From NCBI RefSeq assembly GCF_900094885.1, contig NZ_FMBL01000003.1, positions 62,001 through 126,000 on the forward strand: a stretch of DNA of 64,000 nucleotides, in the 5' to 3' direction. Under the pieces are notes generated by a model, which was given only the letters and a program-made list of their open reading frames with translations, had not been told where the DNA came from and ran no database searches. Both the position numbers and the translations under genes were made by a program. Shown piece by piece: positions 54,933 to 64,000 of the stretch; within the stretch, counting starts at the first letter, position 1, and each line of letters opens with the position of its first letter. Source of the DNA: Bifidobacterium commune (GTDB taxonomy: Bacteria > Actinomycetota > Actinomycetes > Actinomycetales > Bifidobacteriaceae).

Positions 54933-56146
54933 TGCTGCTCCTTCCGGTTGTTCGCGGGTGCTGCTTCACCGGCATTTTCTTGTGTCAAGTTTCTCGGTAC
55001 CTCAAGATTGTCTAGCTGCCACGTCGTGTCGGTCATATTGCCTGACATCTTCTGCGCCACCTTGGGGTGGTCGAAGCCGGTGGCGAGATTGACTACAAAG
55101 GCATTGCCCATGCCATCGATTTGGTTGTTGGAATGATGGCTGGGTTCGTCGTTCTTGGACTGAATTCGAGGTTCGTGCTCAATATCAAAGCTCTTTGGCG
55201 CAACGGATTCCCGATTATCGGCGTCCTCTGGCTCTTCGTTTACGAAAAAGGGAGTGCTGACTACTCTGCGTGCCACACGGCCGCCGCGTGACATTGGGGT
55301 CTCTTCGCGAGCGGCCTGCTGGTCCATTAGCCGGCGTTCGATGTGGGAAAGCATGCGTGAAACCACCAATGCGTCAGCTGGACGATCGCGCGGATCCTTG
55401 GAAAGCATCGACATAACGAATTGTGCCAACTGCACATCGACTGTGTCCGGCAGCGGTGGCACTGCCTCGTTCACATGCGCGGCGGCGATGTCGATCGGGG
55501 TAGCGCCGGTGAATGGTCGGTGTCCGCACAGGCCCTCGTAGGCCACCACACCCAGCGAGTAGATGTCGGATTGAGGTGTCGCCTTCTTGCCCTGCGCCTG
55601 CTCCGGGGAGATGTACTGCGCGGTGCCCACAACCATGCCGTCCTGCGTGATTTGCGCCTGATTCGTTGACGTGGAGACGCCGAAATCGGTAATCTTCACA
55701 TCCCCGTCCTCGGAAACCATGATATTGGCGGGTTTTACGTCGCGATGAATGATTCCGTGCGAATGGGCCACGTAGAGGCCGCGTGCCACCTGCACCAGAA
55801 TCGGCAGCAGCTCAAGCGGCTTGACGATGCCTTGCTTGCGATATATATCGGCCAGCGAATCGCTGTCGATGTACTCCATGATCAGAAAACCGATGCCGTC
55901 GTTTTCGTAGTAATCGAAGAGCGCGGCGATATTCGGGTGGGCAAGATCGGCAGAATTGCGGGCTTCGATGCGTAGCCTGCGTCGTTTCGCCTCGACATCG
56001 CTCAAATCGCCCCGCAATGCCTTGATTGCAACCACGAGATTGAGCTGAATGTCGTAACCCTTCCAGACTTCGCCCATGCCGCCTTGTGCCAGTCGGCGAA
56101 CGAGGCGATAGCGGTTATGAATCAGTTGGCCTTCAACAAGTTTCAT
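54929..56146 (-). CDS. pknA: Serine/threonine protein kinase PknA
   Basis: 405 residues. Cytosolic kinase domain at about 10-275 with IIHRDVKPANIM, DFG (ITDFGVSTS) and SPEQAQG. Its C-terminal 130 residues are low complexity (Glu/Asn/Ser rich), without PASTA domains or a clear membrane helix. It pairs with pknB in the conserved operon; in mycobacteria PknA and PknB act together on shape and growth. Its start overlaps the pbpA stop by four bases. Confidence 0.92.
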   Translation of the reverse strand: MKLVEGQLIHNRYRLVRRLAQGGMGEVWKGYDIQLNLVVAIKALRGDLSDVEAKRRRLRIEARNSADLAHPNIAALFDYYENDGIGFLIMEYIDSDSLADIYRKQGIVKPLELLPILVQVARGLYVAHSHGIIHRDVKPANIMVSEDGDVKITDFGVSTSTNQAQITQDGMVVGTAQYISPEQAQGKKATPQSDIYSLGVVAYEGLCGHRPFTGATPIDIAAAHVNEAVPPLPDTVDVQLAQFVMSMLSKDPRDRPADALVVSRMLSHIERRLMDQQAAREETPMSRGGRVARRVVSTPFFVNEEPEDADNRESVAPKSFDIEHEPRIQSKNDEPSHHSNNQIDGMGNAFVVNLATGFDHPKVAQKMSGNMTDTTWQLDNLEVPRNLTQENAGEAAPANNRKEQQ

Positions 56147-57612
56147 TTGCCCAGAGCCTCCTTCATCATTGCCTTCATGACCGGTCCGGCGGTGTATGTG
56201 CCGAATTGGTTGGCGTCATGGACAACCACGGCGACTGCGATTTGCGGGTCCTCCGCCGGGGCGAAGCCCATAATCCAGCCATTGACGCTTTCGTTGCCCA
56301 CTCCGATCTGTGCGGTGCCGGTTTTCGCTGCGACGCTTACACCGGGAATCGCTAGGTTTGGATTTTCCTTTGTAATCACTGCCTTCATCATTTCCGTCAG
56401 TTTGTTCGCCGTGTCTTTGCTCATCGGCTGGCTCATCGGACTCGGGGTGGTGGTCGAGATGACCGTCAGATCGCTGGAACGTACGCGATCGACCAACGTG
56501 GGGCGCATTAGTGTCCCTCCGTTGGCGATCGCTCCTGCAATCATCGCGTCCTGCAACGGCGTTATTTGGGTATCGCCTTGTCCGATGGAAGCCAGCGCAA
56601 GACGGTCCGGGGTTAGATTGTCGGGGAATTTCGATGAAATTGCCTGCATCGGGTTACCTGTTGAATTTGAACCGTCAACCAAAATCGAAGAGCCGAAACC
56701 GAACTTTTTCGCCGTGTCCTGGATGGCCTGTGAACCGACCTCTTGACCCAGCTGCGCGAATGCCGTATTCGAGGAATATGCCAGCGCATCTTCCAATGAA
56801 ATCATACCTTCGGCATTGCCGTTGGCCATGCTGGTCGTGTTGGTCAGCTTCGTGGCCGTGTTGGGCAACGTATAGCTCGCTCCCGCGGGAATCTGCGTGT
56901 TCAGCTGATATTTGCCGCTTTCCAGCGCCGCCGTTGCCACCACGGTCTTGAACGTGGACCCCGGAGGGTACAGCTCGGAAATCGTGCGGTTGAGCATCGG
57001 GTTCGACGTGTTGCCGGTCAGCTGCGTATAGGCGTGATTGACCATCGACGTATCGTGACTGGCGAGCTCGTTCGGATCGTAGCTTGGTGTTGACACCATC
57101 GCCAGAATACGACCGGTTTTGGGTTCAAAGGCGACGGCCGCTCCGTCTTTGCCGGCAAGCTGCTCGTATGCAACCTGTTGGAGTTTCGGGTTGATGGAGG
57201 TTTCGATCGAGGCGCCCTTGTTGCTGGAGCCGGTGAACAGCGACTTGAACTGCTGCCAAAACAGCTGGTTTGATTCGCCGGTGAGCAGCTTGTTACGTGA
57301 GTTTTCGATGCCGCGATCGGCCCGTTGACTGATGGAGAAATACCCGGTTACCGGTGCATACAGCGGGCCGTTGGTATAGGAACGTTGGTATGCGAACGGG
57401 TCGCTGACCGGATCGGACTTTGCCATCACGGAACCATCGGAGGCAAGGATTGAGCCACGTGGTGCGTTGAACTCGTGATAAAGGCCACGCAGGTTGCGTG
57501 GGTCATTGTTGAGTTTGTTGGCGTTGATGGCCGTGATCAGCGTGCTGGAAAGACCCAGGATCATGAAAAGGACGATAACGGCTGTAAAAAGTTGGCGCAA
57601 GTATTTGTTCAT
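56143..57612 (-). CDS. pbpA: Class B penicillin-binding protein (transpeptidase) PbpA
   Basis: 489 residues. N-terminal membrane anchor (about 8-30). The catalytic motifs are S219-T-F-K222 (PGSTFKTV), SSN at 280-282, and KTG at 430-432 in AAKTGTAQIG. It cross-links peptidoglycan outside the membrane. The dimerisation segment is shorter than in FtsI, as usual for PbpA. It is coupled to rodA by a four-base overlap, so the glycosyltransferase and transpeptidase are made together. Confidence 0.93.
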   Translation of the reverse strand: MNKYLRQLFTAVIVLFMILGLSSTLITAINANKLNNDPRNLRGLYHEFNAPRGSILASDGSVMAKSDPVSDPFAYQRSYTNGPLYAPVTGYFSISQRADRGIENSRNKLLTGESNQLFWQQFKSLFTGSSNKGASIETSINPKLQQVAYEQLAGKDGAAVAFEPKTGRILAMVSTPSYDPNELASHDTSMVNHAYTQLTGNTSNPMLNRTISELYPPGSTFKTVVATAALESGKYQLNTQIPAGASYTLPNTATKLTNTTSMANGNAEGMISLEDALAYSSNTAFAQLGQEVGSQAIQDTAKKFGFGSSILVDGSNSTGNPMQAISSKFPDNLTPDRLALASIGQGDTQITPLQDAMIAGAIANGGTLMRPTLVDRVRSSDLTVISTTTPSPMSQPMSKDTANKLTEMMKAVITKENPNLAIPGVSVAAKTGTAQIGVGNESVNGWIMGFAPAEDPQIAVAVVVHDANQFGTYTAGPVMKAMMKEALGK

Positions 57613-59144
57613 TGTGCGCCTTCTTCTGTGATGTTCTCGTTGCCCGTGGAGGAAGTTGATCGCCCTGATTCCGACGATGCCGCGGTTACGAGCGGGAAGT
57701 TTGACGTAGCTGGCTCGTCGCCTGAGCGGTCATGCAGATCGGATTGTGTGTGTCTGCCTTTCTCGTTCTCGCGGCGCTTTTGTGCGTTGCGTTCGTTGAG
57801 CAATTCCATCGCCTCGTATTGCATAGTGTTGGAAAGTTCACCTTCCGGTTCTGGCTTGTTGGCCTCGTTGGAGATGACGATGAGCAAAGCCGCGAGCAAG
57901 TAGTTGGCAACGAGCGACGATCCGCCGGCTGCCATGTAAGGCATGGTCAGGCCGGTCATCGGGAGGACCAAAGTAAGGCCGCCGACCACGGTGAACACTT
58001 GGAATGCCATCGTGAAAACGAGACCGGAAGCCAGAAGTTTGCCGAATCCGTCCTTAATCTTCATTGCGGTCAGCAGACCGGAGGTGATGATGATCAAGTA
58101 AAGCAGCAAAACCGCCAGTAAGCCGGTCAGGCCAAGCTCCTCTCCGAGGGAGGAGTATATGAAATCGGAATTGCCCAATGGCGTCAGGCCCGGATGCCCT
58201 TGGCCGATGCCAGTGCCCAACAGGCCACCTGACGCGAGGCCGAAGATGCCGGTCACCAATTGGTATGAGCTGCCGTATTTACGGTTGTAAACCGCGGCAT
58301 CGAAGGGGTGCAGCCAATCATCGACGCGATAGCCGACGTGCGCGAATAGCTTTACGGAGACCACGGCCGCTACCACAAAGGCGATGCCACCGATGAGCAG
58401 CCAGCTTCCGCGGCCGGTGGCCACGTAAAGCATCGAAACGAACATGGCAAAGAACATGAGTGAGGTGCCGAGATCATGCTGTACGACGAGCACGCCGATG
58501 GCCGCGACCCACACCACGACCAGCGGACCCATGTCCTGAACGCGCGGCAATTGCAGGCCGGCGACTTTCTTGCCGCCGACGGCCAACTGGTCGCGGTGGT
58601 TGAACAGGTAGGCTGCAAAGAAGAACGCGAGGAACAGCTTGGCGAATTCGCCTGGCTGTACGGTATGTGAACCGATGCCGATCCAGATGCGGGCGCCGCC
58701 GCTTTCCTTGCCGAGTTTCGGGATCATGGGGGAGAGCAAAAGTGCCAGGCCGATGACCATGCTCACGTACGAGAAGCGCCGCAGCACGCGGTAATCGCGT
58801 AGAACGACAACGAATATGCAGGTGAGCACCAGCGCGGCACATACCCAGATAATCTGCCAAAGGGCCACCGAGCTCTTTTTGTCGTAATCTATACGGGCAA
58901 TCATCATGGTTCCGATGGCCGTCAGCAGTAAGACGCAGGGCAAGATCTCTTGGTTTGCGTAGGGCTGGAATTTCAACAGCAATAGCCAAAGCACAAAGAA
59001 CAGGACCGCCGCTGTGCTAAGGGCAATAACGTAGCTGCTGGAGAAATAGTTGTTGAAGTGCGCGAAGAGCTGGAAGAAGGCAATGGCACTAATTACCATT
59101 GAGAAAAGCAGCAGCCCTATTTGGCGGAAACGGTTGGCAATCAT
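57609..59144 (-). CDS. rodA: SEDS-family peptidoglycan glycosyltransferase (RodA/FtsW)
   Basis: 511 residues with ten or more hydrophobic segments. The SEDS hallmarks are visible: GARIWIGIG, GFAxLFLAFFFAAYL-like QPGEFAKLFLAFF, GHPGLTPLGNSDFIYSSLGEELGLTG, and a conserved C-terminal MPYMAAGGSSLVANY. It polymerises glycan strands from lipid II. The C-terminal 70 residues are charged and likely cytosolic. It works with PbpA encoded next. Confidence 0.93.
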   Translation of the reverse strand: MIANRFRQIGLLLFSMVISAIAFFQLFAHFNNYFSSSYVIALSTAAVLFFVLWLLLLKFQPYANQEILPCVLLLTAIGTMMIARIDYDKKSSVALWQIIWVCAALVLTCIFVVVLRDYRVLRRFSYVSMVIGLALLLSPMIPKLGKESGGARIWIGIGSHTVQPGEFAKLFLAFFFAAYLFNHRDQLAVGGKKVAGLQLPRVQDMGPLVVVWVAAIGVLVVQHDLGTSLMFFAMFVSMLYVATGRGSWLLIGGIAFVVAAVVSVKLFAHVGYRVDDWLHPFDAAVYNRKYGSSYQLVTGIFGLASGGLLGTGIGQGHPGLTPLGNSDFIYSSLGEELGLTGLLAVLLLYLIIITSGLLTAMKIKDGFGKLLASGLVFTMAFQVFTVVGGLTLVLPMTGLTMPYMAAGGSSLVANYLLAALLIVISNEANKPEPEGELSNTMQYEAMELLNERNAQKRRENEKGRHTQSDLHDRSGDEPATSNFPLVTAASSESGRSTSSTGNENITEEGAQ

Positions 59145-60901
59145 TCGTTCCCCGCCTGTTCGTCCATCATCTTCTCGAAAGGTTCCACTAGTGTGCCTGC
59201 GGTGTCGGGGTCGTTTTCAGCAGGCTCGGCATCGTTCTCGCCGGAATTACCCTGTTGTCCGTTTTGCTGGTTTTTCCACGGCCACGGTGTGTCTTCGCTC
59301 GTTGATTTATCGAGGGTTTTGGCCTCTTTTTTGATCATTTGGACATGGCTATGCGCTTCTTCCAGCGAGTTCACTGTGATGCCTTCGCTGAGTTCATCGT
59401 TCCAAGATTGTGGCAGCTTGGAAAGTTTGATGTCGGTGGATTCCACCTTATGTGAAAGCGATGCGCCGAACAGGTTGGTGTTGACACCTTGGTAGATGGC
59501 CACGGTTTGGCCGCTGGTACCGATGTAATACTTGGTCTGGCTCCAGCGATAGGCACCAAAACCGACACCAAGTATGGCGGCAAGTGCCACGAGCAGCGAA
59601 ATAATGACCGCGATGCGGCCGCGATTGCGTTTGCGGCGGTTGACTTGACGTTCCTGCAGCTGCTTGCGACGAATGACCCGTGCCACCTCAGGATCGTTGG
59701 GATCGGCGGAAACACGGCCGTTCTTCTTGGTTACGACCGGGATCTCACTGGTGTCCATGTTGGCTTTTTCATCATTTTCGTCGCGCACTGCGGACGGCTG
59801 TGCCACATACACGATGGTGCCGGTGACGTCGCTTTTTTCCTCAGACTTTTCCGAAATCTGATGGGCCCCGGGTTCCGGCGGCAGACTTGGAAGGTCTGAA
59901 TCGGATGGTTCGTCGTTGCCTGAGGTATCGCTCGTGCTGTGTGTGAGCGCGGCGGCACGTTGCGCCGGCGACTGCTTGCCCAACCGCAAAGCGGGGGAGG
60001 ATGCAACGGGTTCCTTGATGATGTCCGCGATGGCTTCGAGACTTGAGCTTGCGGCTCCTCCAACCAACGGCGTCTGATGGGGCAAGTCGAACGAATCGGC
60101 GTCGAGCGCGAGGGTGGCATCTGCGATGACCGCGGTCACGTTGTCGGTGCTGCCGGCCTTCAACGCCATGGAAACCAACTGTTGCGCGCACTCTTCTTCG
60201 GTCGGAAAATCGGTTAGCACCTGTTCAAGGGTGTCGTTTTCAAGAACACCGGAAAGGCCATCGGAGCACAGCAGCCAGCGGTCGGAAGGTTGTGCCCGGA
60301 AAATCGCAATGTCAGGATGCGGATCGATGTCAAAATCGCCGAGTACACGCATCACAACGTTGCGCTGCGGGTGGTTGCGGGCCTCTGCCTCGGTGATACG
60401 ACCGGTGTCGATAAGATGCTGGACGTAGCTGTGGTCCTGCGTCATGCGGCGGATTTTGCCGTCTCGCAGCAGGTAAGCGCGGGAATCACCGATATGGGTG
60501 ATGACCCAGTAGCCTTCGATAAGGGCCACCGCCGTTACCGTGGTGCCCATGCCGGCCAGTGCGCGCTCGCGTTTCGCCTTGCCGACGATTGCGTCATGGG
60601 CCGCCATCACGCTGGTTTCCATCATCGAGGCGATGGAGGCGACGTTGTTGGCGGAATCATGCTGTTCGATGTGTGCCAGCGAACGGATGGCGATGGTCGA
60701 TGCGGTGTCGCCGCCCGCGTGCCCACCCATGCCGTCGCAAATGGCGACAAGATGTTCGCCGGCGAACGAAGAATCCTGATTATTGCTACGGACCGTACCC
60801 ACGTCTGAAACCGTCGCCGAATACAGAAAAAGCCGTTGTTGCAGCTGTGTCGTCATGCCGGATTCGGACGCTATGGGTGTTGAGCTTGAGGTATCTGACA
60901 T
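59141..60901 (-). CDS. pstP: PP2C-family Ser/Thr phosphatase PstP
   Basis: 586 residues. PP2C domain at about 25-270 with VRSNNQDSSF, CDGMGGHAGGD, GDSRAYLLRDG and SDGLSGVLEND, whose Asp residues bind Mn2+/Mg2+. A Ser/Pro/Glu-rich linker follows, then one membrane helix (about 443-465) and an extracytoplasmic domain ending in an acidic Gly/Asn-rich tail. It reverses the phosphorylation made by PknA and PknB. It overlaps rodA by four bases and lies six bases after fhaB. Confidence 0.93.
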   Translation of the reverse strand: MSDTSSSTPIASESGMTTQLQQRLFLYSATVSDVGTVRSNNQDSSFAGEHLVAICDGMGGHAGGDTASTIAIRSLAHIEQHDSANNVASIASMMETSVMAAHDAIVGKAKRERALAGMGTTVTAVALIEGYWVITHIGDSRAYLLRDGKIRRMTQDHSYVQHLIDTGRITEAEARNHPQRNVVMRVLGDFDIDPHPDIAIFRAQPSDRWLLCSDGLSGVLENDTLEQVLTDFPTEEECAQQLVSMALKAGSTDNVTAVIADATLALDADSFDLPHQTPLVGGAASSSLEAIADIIKEPVASSPALRLGKQSPAQRAAALTHSTSDTSGNDEPSDSDLPSLPPEPGAHQISEKSEEKSDVTGTIVYVAQPSAVRDENDEKANMDTSEIPVVTKKNGRVSADPNDPEVARVIRRKQLQERQVNRRKRNRGRIAVIISLLVALAAILGVGFGAYRWSQTKYYIGTSGQTVAIYQGVNTNLFGASLSHKVESTDIKLSKLPQSWNDELSEGITVNSLEEAHSHVQMIKKEAKTLDKSTSEDTPWPWKNQQNGQQGNSGENDAEPAENDPDTAGTLVEPFEKMMDEQAGNE

Positions 60902-60907
60902 TCGCCG

Positions 60908-61471
60908 TCACCTCAATTCGAACGTTGTTGCGCCGATGCGTACTGGAACGCGGGCAGACAGAATTGTCGGCGCCGTAATGCGGCGCTGATTGACGATGGT
61001 GCCGTTGGTGCTGCCCAAATCTTCGATTGCCCAGGATCCGGATGACGGATCTGGGTAGACGCGCGCATGTTGTGAAGAGACAAATTCATCGTCGAGGACG
61101 ACGGTGTTGGAACTGGAACGGCCGAGCGTGATGGTGCCGTTGCTTAAAGGCAAGGATGAGCCGGCAAGCGGACCGTCGATGATGGTCAGCAGCGTTGGCT
61201 TGGTGTGCATATCTACCCTGCCGTTGTGTCCCATCTGAGCTCCTGTTGACCCGCCGCGACGAGACACCACCGGAACGTTGGCTTCGGCGGGCATCGGGCT
61301 TGATTTGGCGGCCTTTCGTGCGCGCCGGGCGCTCTTGCGATGCGACCATGATTTGCGTGGGCTCAGCGTCTCGATATCGCGTTTGAGCGAGCGGACGGCA
61401 AGCCATACGAAAACCCAGAGCAAGGCCAGAAAGCCATACTTGAGAATCGCAAAAGTAAGTTCGGTAATCAT
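60908..61471 (-). CDS. fhaB: FHA-domain membrane protein (FhaB/FipA type)
   Basis: 187 residues. One N-terminal membrane helix (about 6-28, beginning MITELTFAILKYGFLALLWVF-like), a basic linker, and an FHA domain at about 105-185 (TLGRSSSNTVVLDDEFVSSQHARV, STNGTIVNQRRI) that reads phosphothreonine. The N-terminus matches FhaB proteins, so this start is right even though no purine-rich ribosome site is present. The bases directly upstream read CCTCCTTC, like the 3' end of 16S rRNA. Confidence 0.9.
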   Translation of the reverse strand: MITELTFAILKYGFLALLWVFVWLAVRSLKRDIETLSPRKSWSHRKSARRARKAAKSSPMPAEANVPVVSRRGGSTGAQMGHNGRVDMHTKPTLLTIIDGPLAGSSLPLSNGTITLGRSSSNTVVLDDEFVSSQHARVYPDPSSGSWAIEDLGSTNGTIVNQRRITAPTILSARVPVRIGATTFELR

Positions 61472-61495
61472 GAAGGAGGTACCTGGCGCTTGTTC

Positions 61496-62197
61496 TTACT
61501 CAGAATCCTGCGAAGAATCCCAATACAGGATGCGTGTGCGGCCGATGGTGATGGTGTTGCCATCGAGCAGGGTTGCGGCCGGCACCTGGTGACCTTCAAC
61601 GTAGGTTCCGTTTGTGGAACCCAGATCTCGGGCGATGGTACCGTTTGGTGTGATGTCGATTTCGAGGTGATTGCGCGAGATGCCTGGGTCGTCAATGACG
61701 ATGTCGCAACCTGAGCCGCGTCCCACGACGGTCTTCTCTTTCGTGAGCAGATACTGGTTGCCGCTGATCTCAAGCATCGGGCTGTTTTCCGACTGGTTAT
61801 CGGTAGTTACCGGCACAGCGTTACCCTGCACCGACTCCGAACTGAGTTTGAAATTGCCCTTGCTCAGGTCGAGATCCTCTTCGAAGATGACTACGACGGG
61901 GCCGACGAAAGCGTAATGCTGGCTTTTGGCGTACTGTGTGAGATTATCGGCGAGTTCGTTGGCCAGTGTCTCGCTGCCCCACTGCTCAATGCGGTCGAAA
62001 TCTGGTGTGCTCAGCTTGAACCGATATTCGTTCGGAGCGACGGTGCGGTCACGACCTACCGGCATGGCCTCCGCGTCAATCTCGCGTTCGAGAGCGCTGG
62101 AAAGGTCAACCGGCTGGAGGTCCTTCGAGCCGAATTTCGAGAATACGCCGTTGACTGCGCCTTCAACGTTTTTCTCAAAACGATCAAAAACACTCAT
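61496..62197 (-). CDS. fhaA: FHA-domain protein FhaA (DUF3662 + FHA)
   Basis: 233 residues. N-terminal DUF3662 domain at 1-125 (MSVFDRFEKNVEGAVNGVFSKF and EREIDAEAMPVG), then an FHA domain at about 150-225 (VGRGSGCDIVIDDPGISRNHLEI, STNGTYVEG). First gene of the operon, with AAAGGGG upstream of the ATG. In mycobacteria FhaA binds phosphorylated MviN/CwlM-type partners in wall synthesis; partners here are inferred only. Confidence 0.92.
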   Translation of the reverse strand: MSVFDRFEKNVEGAVNGVFSKFGSKDLQPVDLSSALEREIDAEAMPVGRDRTVAPNEYRFKLSTPDFDRIEQWGSETLANELADNLTQYAKSQHYAFVGPVVVIFEEDLDLSKGNFKLSSESVQGNAVPVTTDNQSENSPMLEISGNQYLLTKEKTVVGRGSGCDIVIDDPGISRNHLEIDITPNGTIARDLGSTNGTYVEGHQVPAATLLDGNTITIGRTRILYWDSSQDSE

Positions 62198-62402
62198 TCT
62201 GGCCCCTTTCTATCAGACACTATCCTACGCGATGCAGCAAACTTGATGCAATTTGTGGCGCAATCCGTGCAATTTCTTCATCGTGTGGGTGGCTGCAATG
62301 CGCTGGACCGGACTCGTGGCAGTTGGAACAAAATTGTGTGTGGATCGGAAGCTGTGGATGATGCCGGGTGGATGAGTGGGTACCGTCCTTATACTTGAGA
62401 GC

Positions 62403-64000
62403 ATGGTTTTAGATATGACTGGGAATGACGGTGGTTTGGAGCTGCAGGCGAGGGCGGTTGCGGAGTTTCCGGCGCGTAAGGCTCGCACGGCTCGATTCAC
62501 CTGTGGGGCGCCTCGGGCGGCGATGGCGGTTGGCGATGGGTCGCGAGCGCTGTTTTTGCGTTCGGAAGGGCCGGAAGACTTGGTCGGTGCGCTGTGGATG
62601 AGTGTGATCGGGCCTGATGGTTCACATCGCGAGGTGTTGCTGGCCGATCCACGCGAGCTGCTGGCTGATGTCGATAACGACGATGTGCCGGATGAGGAGA
62701 GGGCTCGGCGTGAGCGTGCGCGCGAAGGCGGGCAGGGCATTGTTTCTTACTCTGTGGATGCCGCTGGACGGCGTGTGGCGTTTACGGTCAACGGGCAGTT
62801 GTTCGTCAGTGAAATCGATGTGGATGGCGCTCGCACGCGGCAGGTGGTCATTGGTGCGGATGATAGGCGGAATGCCGATGAGGGTGACCCGGAAGCTTCT
62901 GATTTATCGTCGCACAGCAAGTGGATGCCGGTGCTTAACCCGAGAATTTCGCCGGATGGGAGGCACATCGCGTACACGACCGGCGCTCGGCTGGTGATGG
63001 TGGATTTGGCTGAATGGGGCGATACCGAATTGGATGGTGTCGGGTGTAGCGGGCATGCCGCTGCTCGGCCGCATACCTGTGCAGCTGAGGCCGAAGAGGA
63101 TTACAGGGCTGTGAATGTCAACGATACCAATGCTTCGGGTGACCGATTCAGTACGGTGTGGAGTGTGGGGGATGAGTCGGACGGCACGTTGAAAATCGGC
63201 TTGGCTGAGTTTGTTGCCGGTGAGGAAATGGACCGGTACGACGGCTTCTGGTGGGCCCCGGATTCGTGCGGATTGCTGTTTGAAATGTATGACAGTTCTC
63301 CTGAGCCGGTCTGGTATATCAGTGATCCAACACATCCCGACAAGCCCGCGGTTGGTCGGCATTACGCTCGTGCACTTACGAGAAATGCCGTTGTGCGGCT
63401 GATGCTGGCCCATCTTGAATTCGACGCATCGGCTGGTGACACGGGTTGGGTGAGTGGTTGCGACGAGGATGCTTACGTCGGTGCTCATGATGCGGATGCA
63501 AGCGGCTTTGGCGACGAAGTGGGCATTTCTGGAACACTGACGGACGGCGGCTCGCCTATCGGTTCTGCGTATTACGTTGGATGCGATGTTCAGAACGTTT
63601 CGTGGGATCGCGAGACCTACGAATATGTGGCGGCGGTGCATTGGAATCTGGGTCATAATCCGTTGGTGCTGGTGCAGAACCGTCACCAGACGTGTGATCA
63701 GGTCTTGGAAGTGCAGCCCGATGGGCGCACCAAGTCACTTGAGGAGCATGCGAACGACCAGTGGATCGACATTGTTCCGGGTGTTCCGAGCTTCACTCCG
63801 GACGGGCGTTTGGTCTGCGCGCTCAATGATATGGAGGCTGATACGAACCGTCTTACCGTCGACGGCAGGCCATTCACGCCCGTCGGTTGGCAGGTGCGCA
63901 CCGTGTTGGATGTTCGGGACGATGACGTTCTCGCTGTGGTGCAGCGCACGCCATCTGAAGAGGATGCCGCTTTGCCGAGCGTCCCTACGGCTTGGCGGGG
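62403..64000 (+). CDS. S9-family (dipeptidyl-peptidase IV-like) serine peptidase, N-terminal part
   Basis: An open frame from ATG 62403 to the right edge (532 codons seen), so it continues outside. It is rich in beta-propeller features of DPP-IV-type S9 enzymes: FTCGAPRAAMAVGDGSRALF, SVDAAGRRVAFTVNGQLFV, MDRYDGFWWAPDSCGLLFEMYD with EPVWYISDPTHP, and VVRLMLAHLEF. The catalytic Ser-Asp-His domain would lie beyond the window. Such enzymes cut dipeptides from proline-containing peptides, in agreement with a peptide-using lifestyle. Start region: GAGAG upstream is weak; ATG at 62415 is an alternative. Confidence 0.85.
   Translation, partial: MVLDMTGNDGGLELQARAVAEFPARKARTARFTCGAPRAAMAVGDGSRALFLRSEGPEDLVGALWMSVIGPDGSHREVLLADPRELLADVDNDDVPDEERARRERAREGGQGIVSYSVDAAGRRVAFTVNGQLFVSEIDVDGARTRQVVIGADDRRNADEGDPEASDLSSHSKWMPVLNPRISPDGRHIAYTTGARLVMVDLAEWGDTELDGVGCSGHAAARPHTCAAEAEEDYRAVNVNDTNASGDRFSTVWSVGDESDGTLKIGLAEFVAGEEMDRYDGFWWAPDSCGLLFEMYDSSPEPVWYISDPTHPDKPAVGRHYARALTRNAVVRLMLAHLEFDASAGDTGWVSGCDEDAYVGAHDADASGFGDEVGISGTLTDGGSPIGSAYYVGCDVQNVSWDRETYEYVAAVHWNLGHNPLVLVQNRHQTCDQVLEVQPDGRTKSLEEHANDQWIDIVPGVPSFTPDGRLVCALNDMEADTNRLTVDGRPFTPVGWQVRTVLDVRDDDVLAVVQRTPSEEDAALPSVPTAWR

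Noticed and set aside
62904..63686. 260-codon open frame on the minus strand
   Set aside because: It is antisense to the S9 peptidase frame that shows the propeller motifs.

Overview
The window carries the chromosomal replication origin of a bifidobacterium-like actinobacterium (family Bifidobacteriaceae, probably Bifidobacterium). The evidence is the core block dciA-recF-dnaN-oriC-dnaA-rpmH-rnpA-yidD-yidC-khpB-rsmG-parA-parB, gyrB/gyrA with a DUF3566 membrane gene beside gyrA, the actinobacterial fhaA-fhaB-pstP-rodA-pbpA-pknA-pknB operon with crgA/DUF881/class E sortase nearby, sortase-dependent pili, and an S9 peptidase. The species cannot be named from the sequence alone. No insertion sequence, prophage or CRISPR array was seen.

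Left part (1-20.6 kb) is housekeeping and stress or metal genes: the 3' end of PEP carboxylase; a Fic protein behind an array of inverted repeats; an AhpC peroxiredoxin with a TrxR-like reductase that has an AhpF-type domain at its C-terminus; beta-carbonic anhydrase; a CorC/CNNM-type transporter; Dps; an SDR oxidoreductase; a YgjP-type metallopeptidase; tRNA-Ile(GAU) and tRNA-Ala(UGC); a feoA-feoB-FeoC-like iron operon with dyad sites upstream; an AraC regulator; MscL; glutamate dehydrogenase; a decayed AlbA_2 regulator; a VanZ-RDD membrane protein; and DUF3566.

Centre (20.8-39.3 kb) is the origin. gyrA, gyrB, dciA, recF, dnaN and dnaA read leftward; rpmH to parB read rightward. The dnaA-dnaN gap holds about twelve DnaA boxes. 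A second group lies upstream of dnaA and a third upstream of parA. Six strong parS sites and one decayed site lie between rsmG and the first part of parB. Two of the strong sites and the decayed one are inside the parB coding sequence and appear in the protein as an N-V-S-R-E-T motif.

Right part (39.6-64 kb): trxB, then class E sortase-DUF881 and crgA. Next comes a surface-protein segment: an LRR/InlB-type wall protein, a fourth DnaA-box cluster about 15-17 kb from oriC, two pilins and a class C sortase. This segment lies between crgA and pknB, which are close neighbours in other actinobacteria. It is followed by the translationally coupled pknB-pknA-pbpA-rodA-pstP-fhaB-fhaA operon (reading leftward) for control of growth and wall synthesis. 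The window ends inside a dipeptidyl-peptidase-IV-like gene that runs off the edge.
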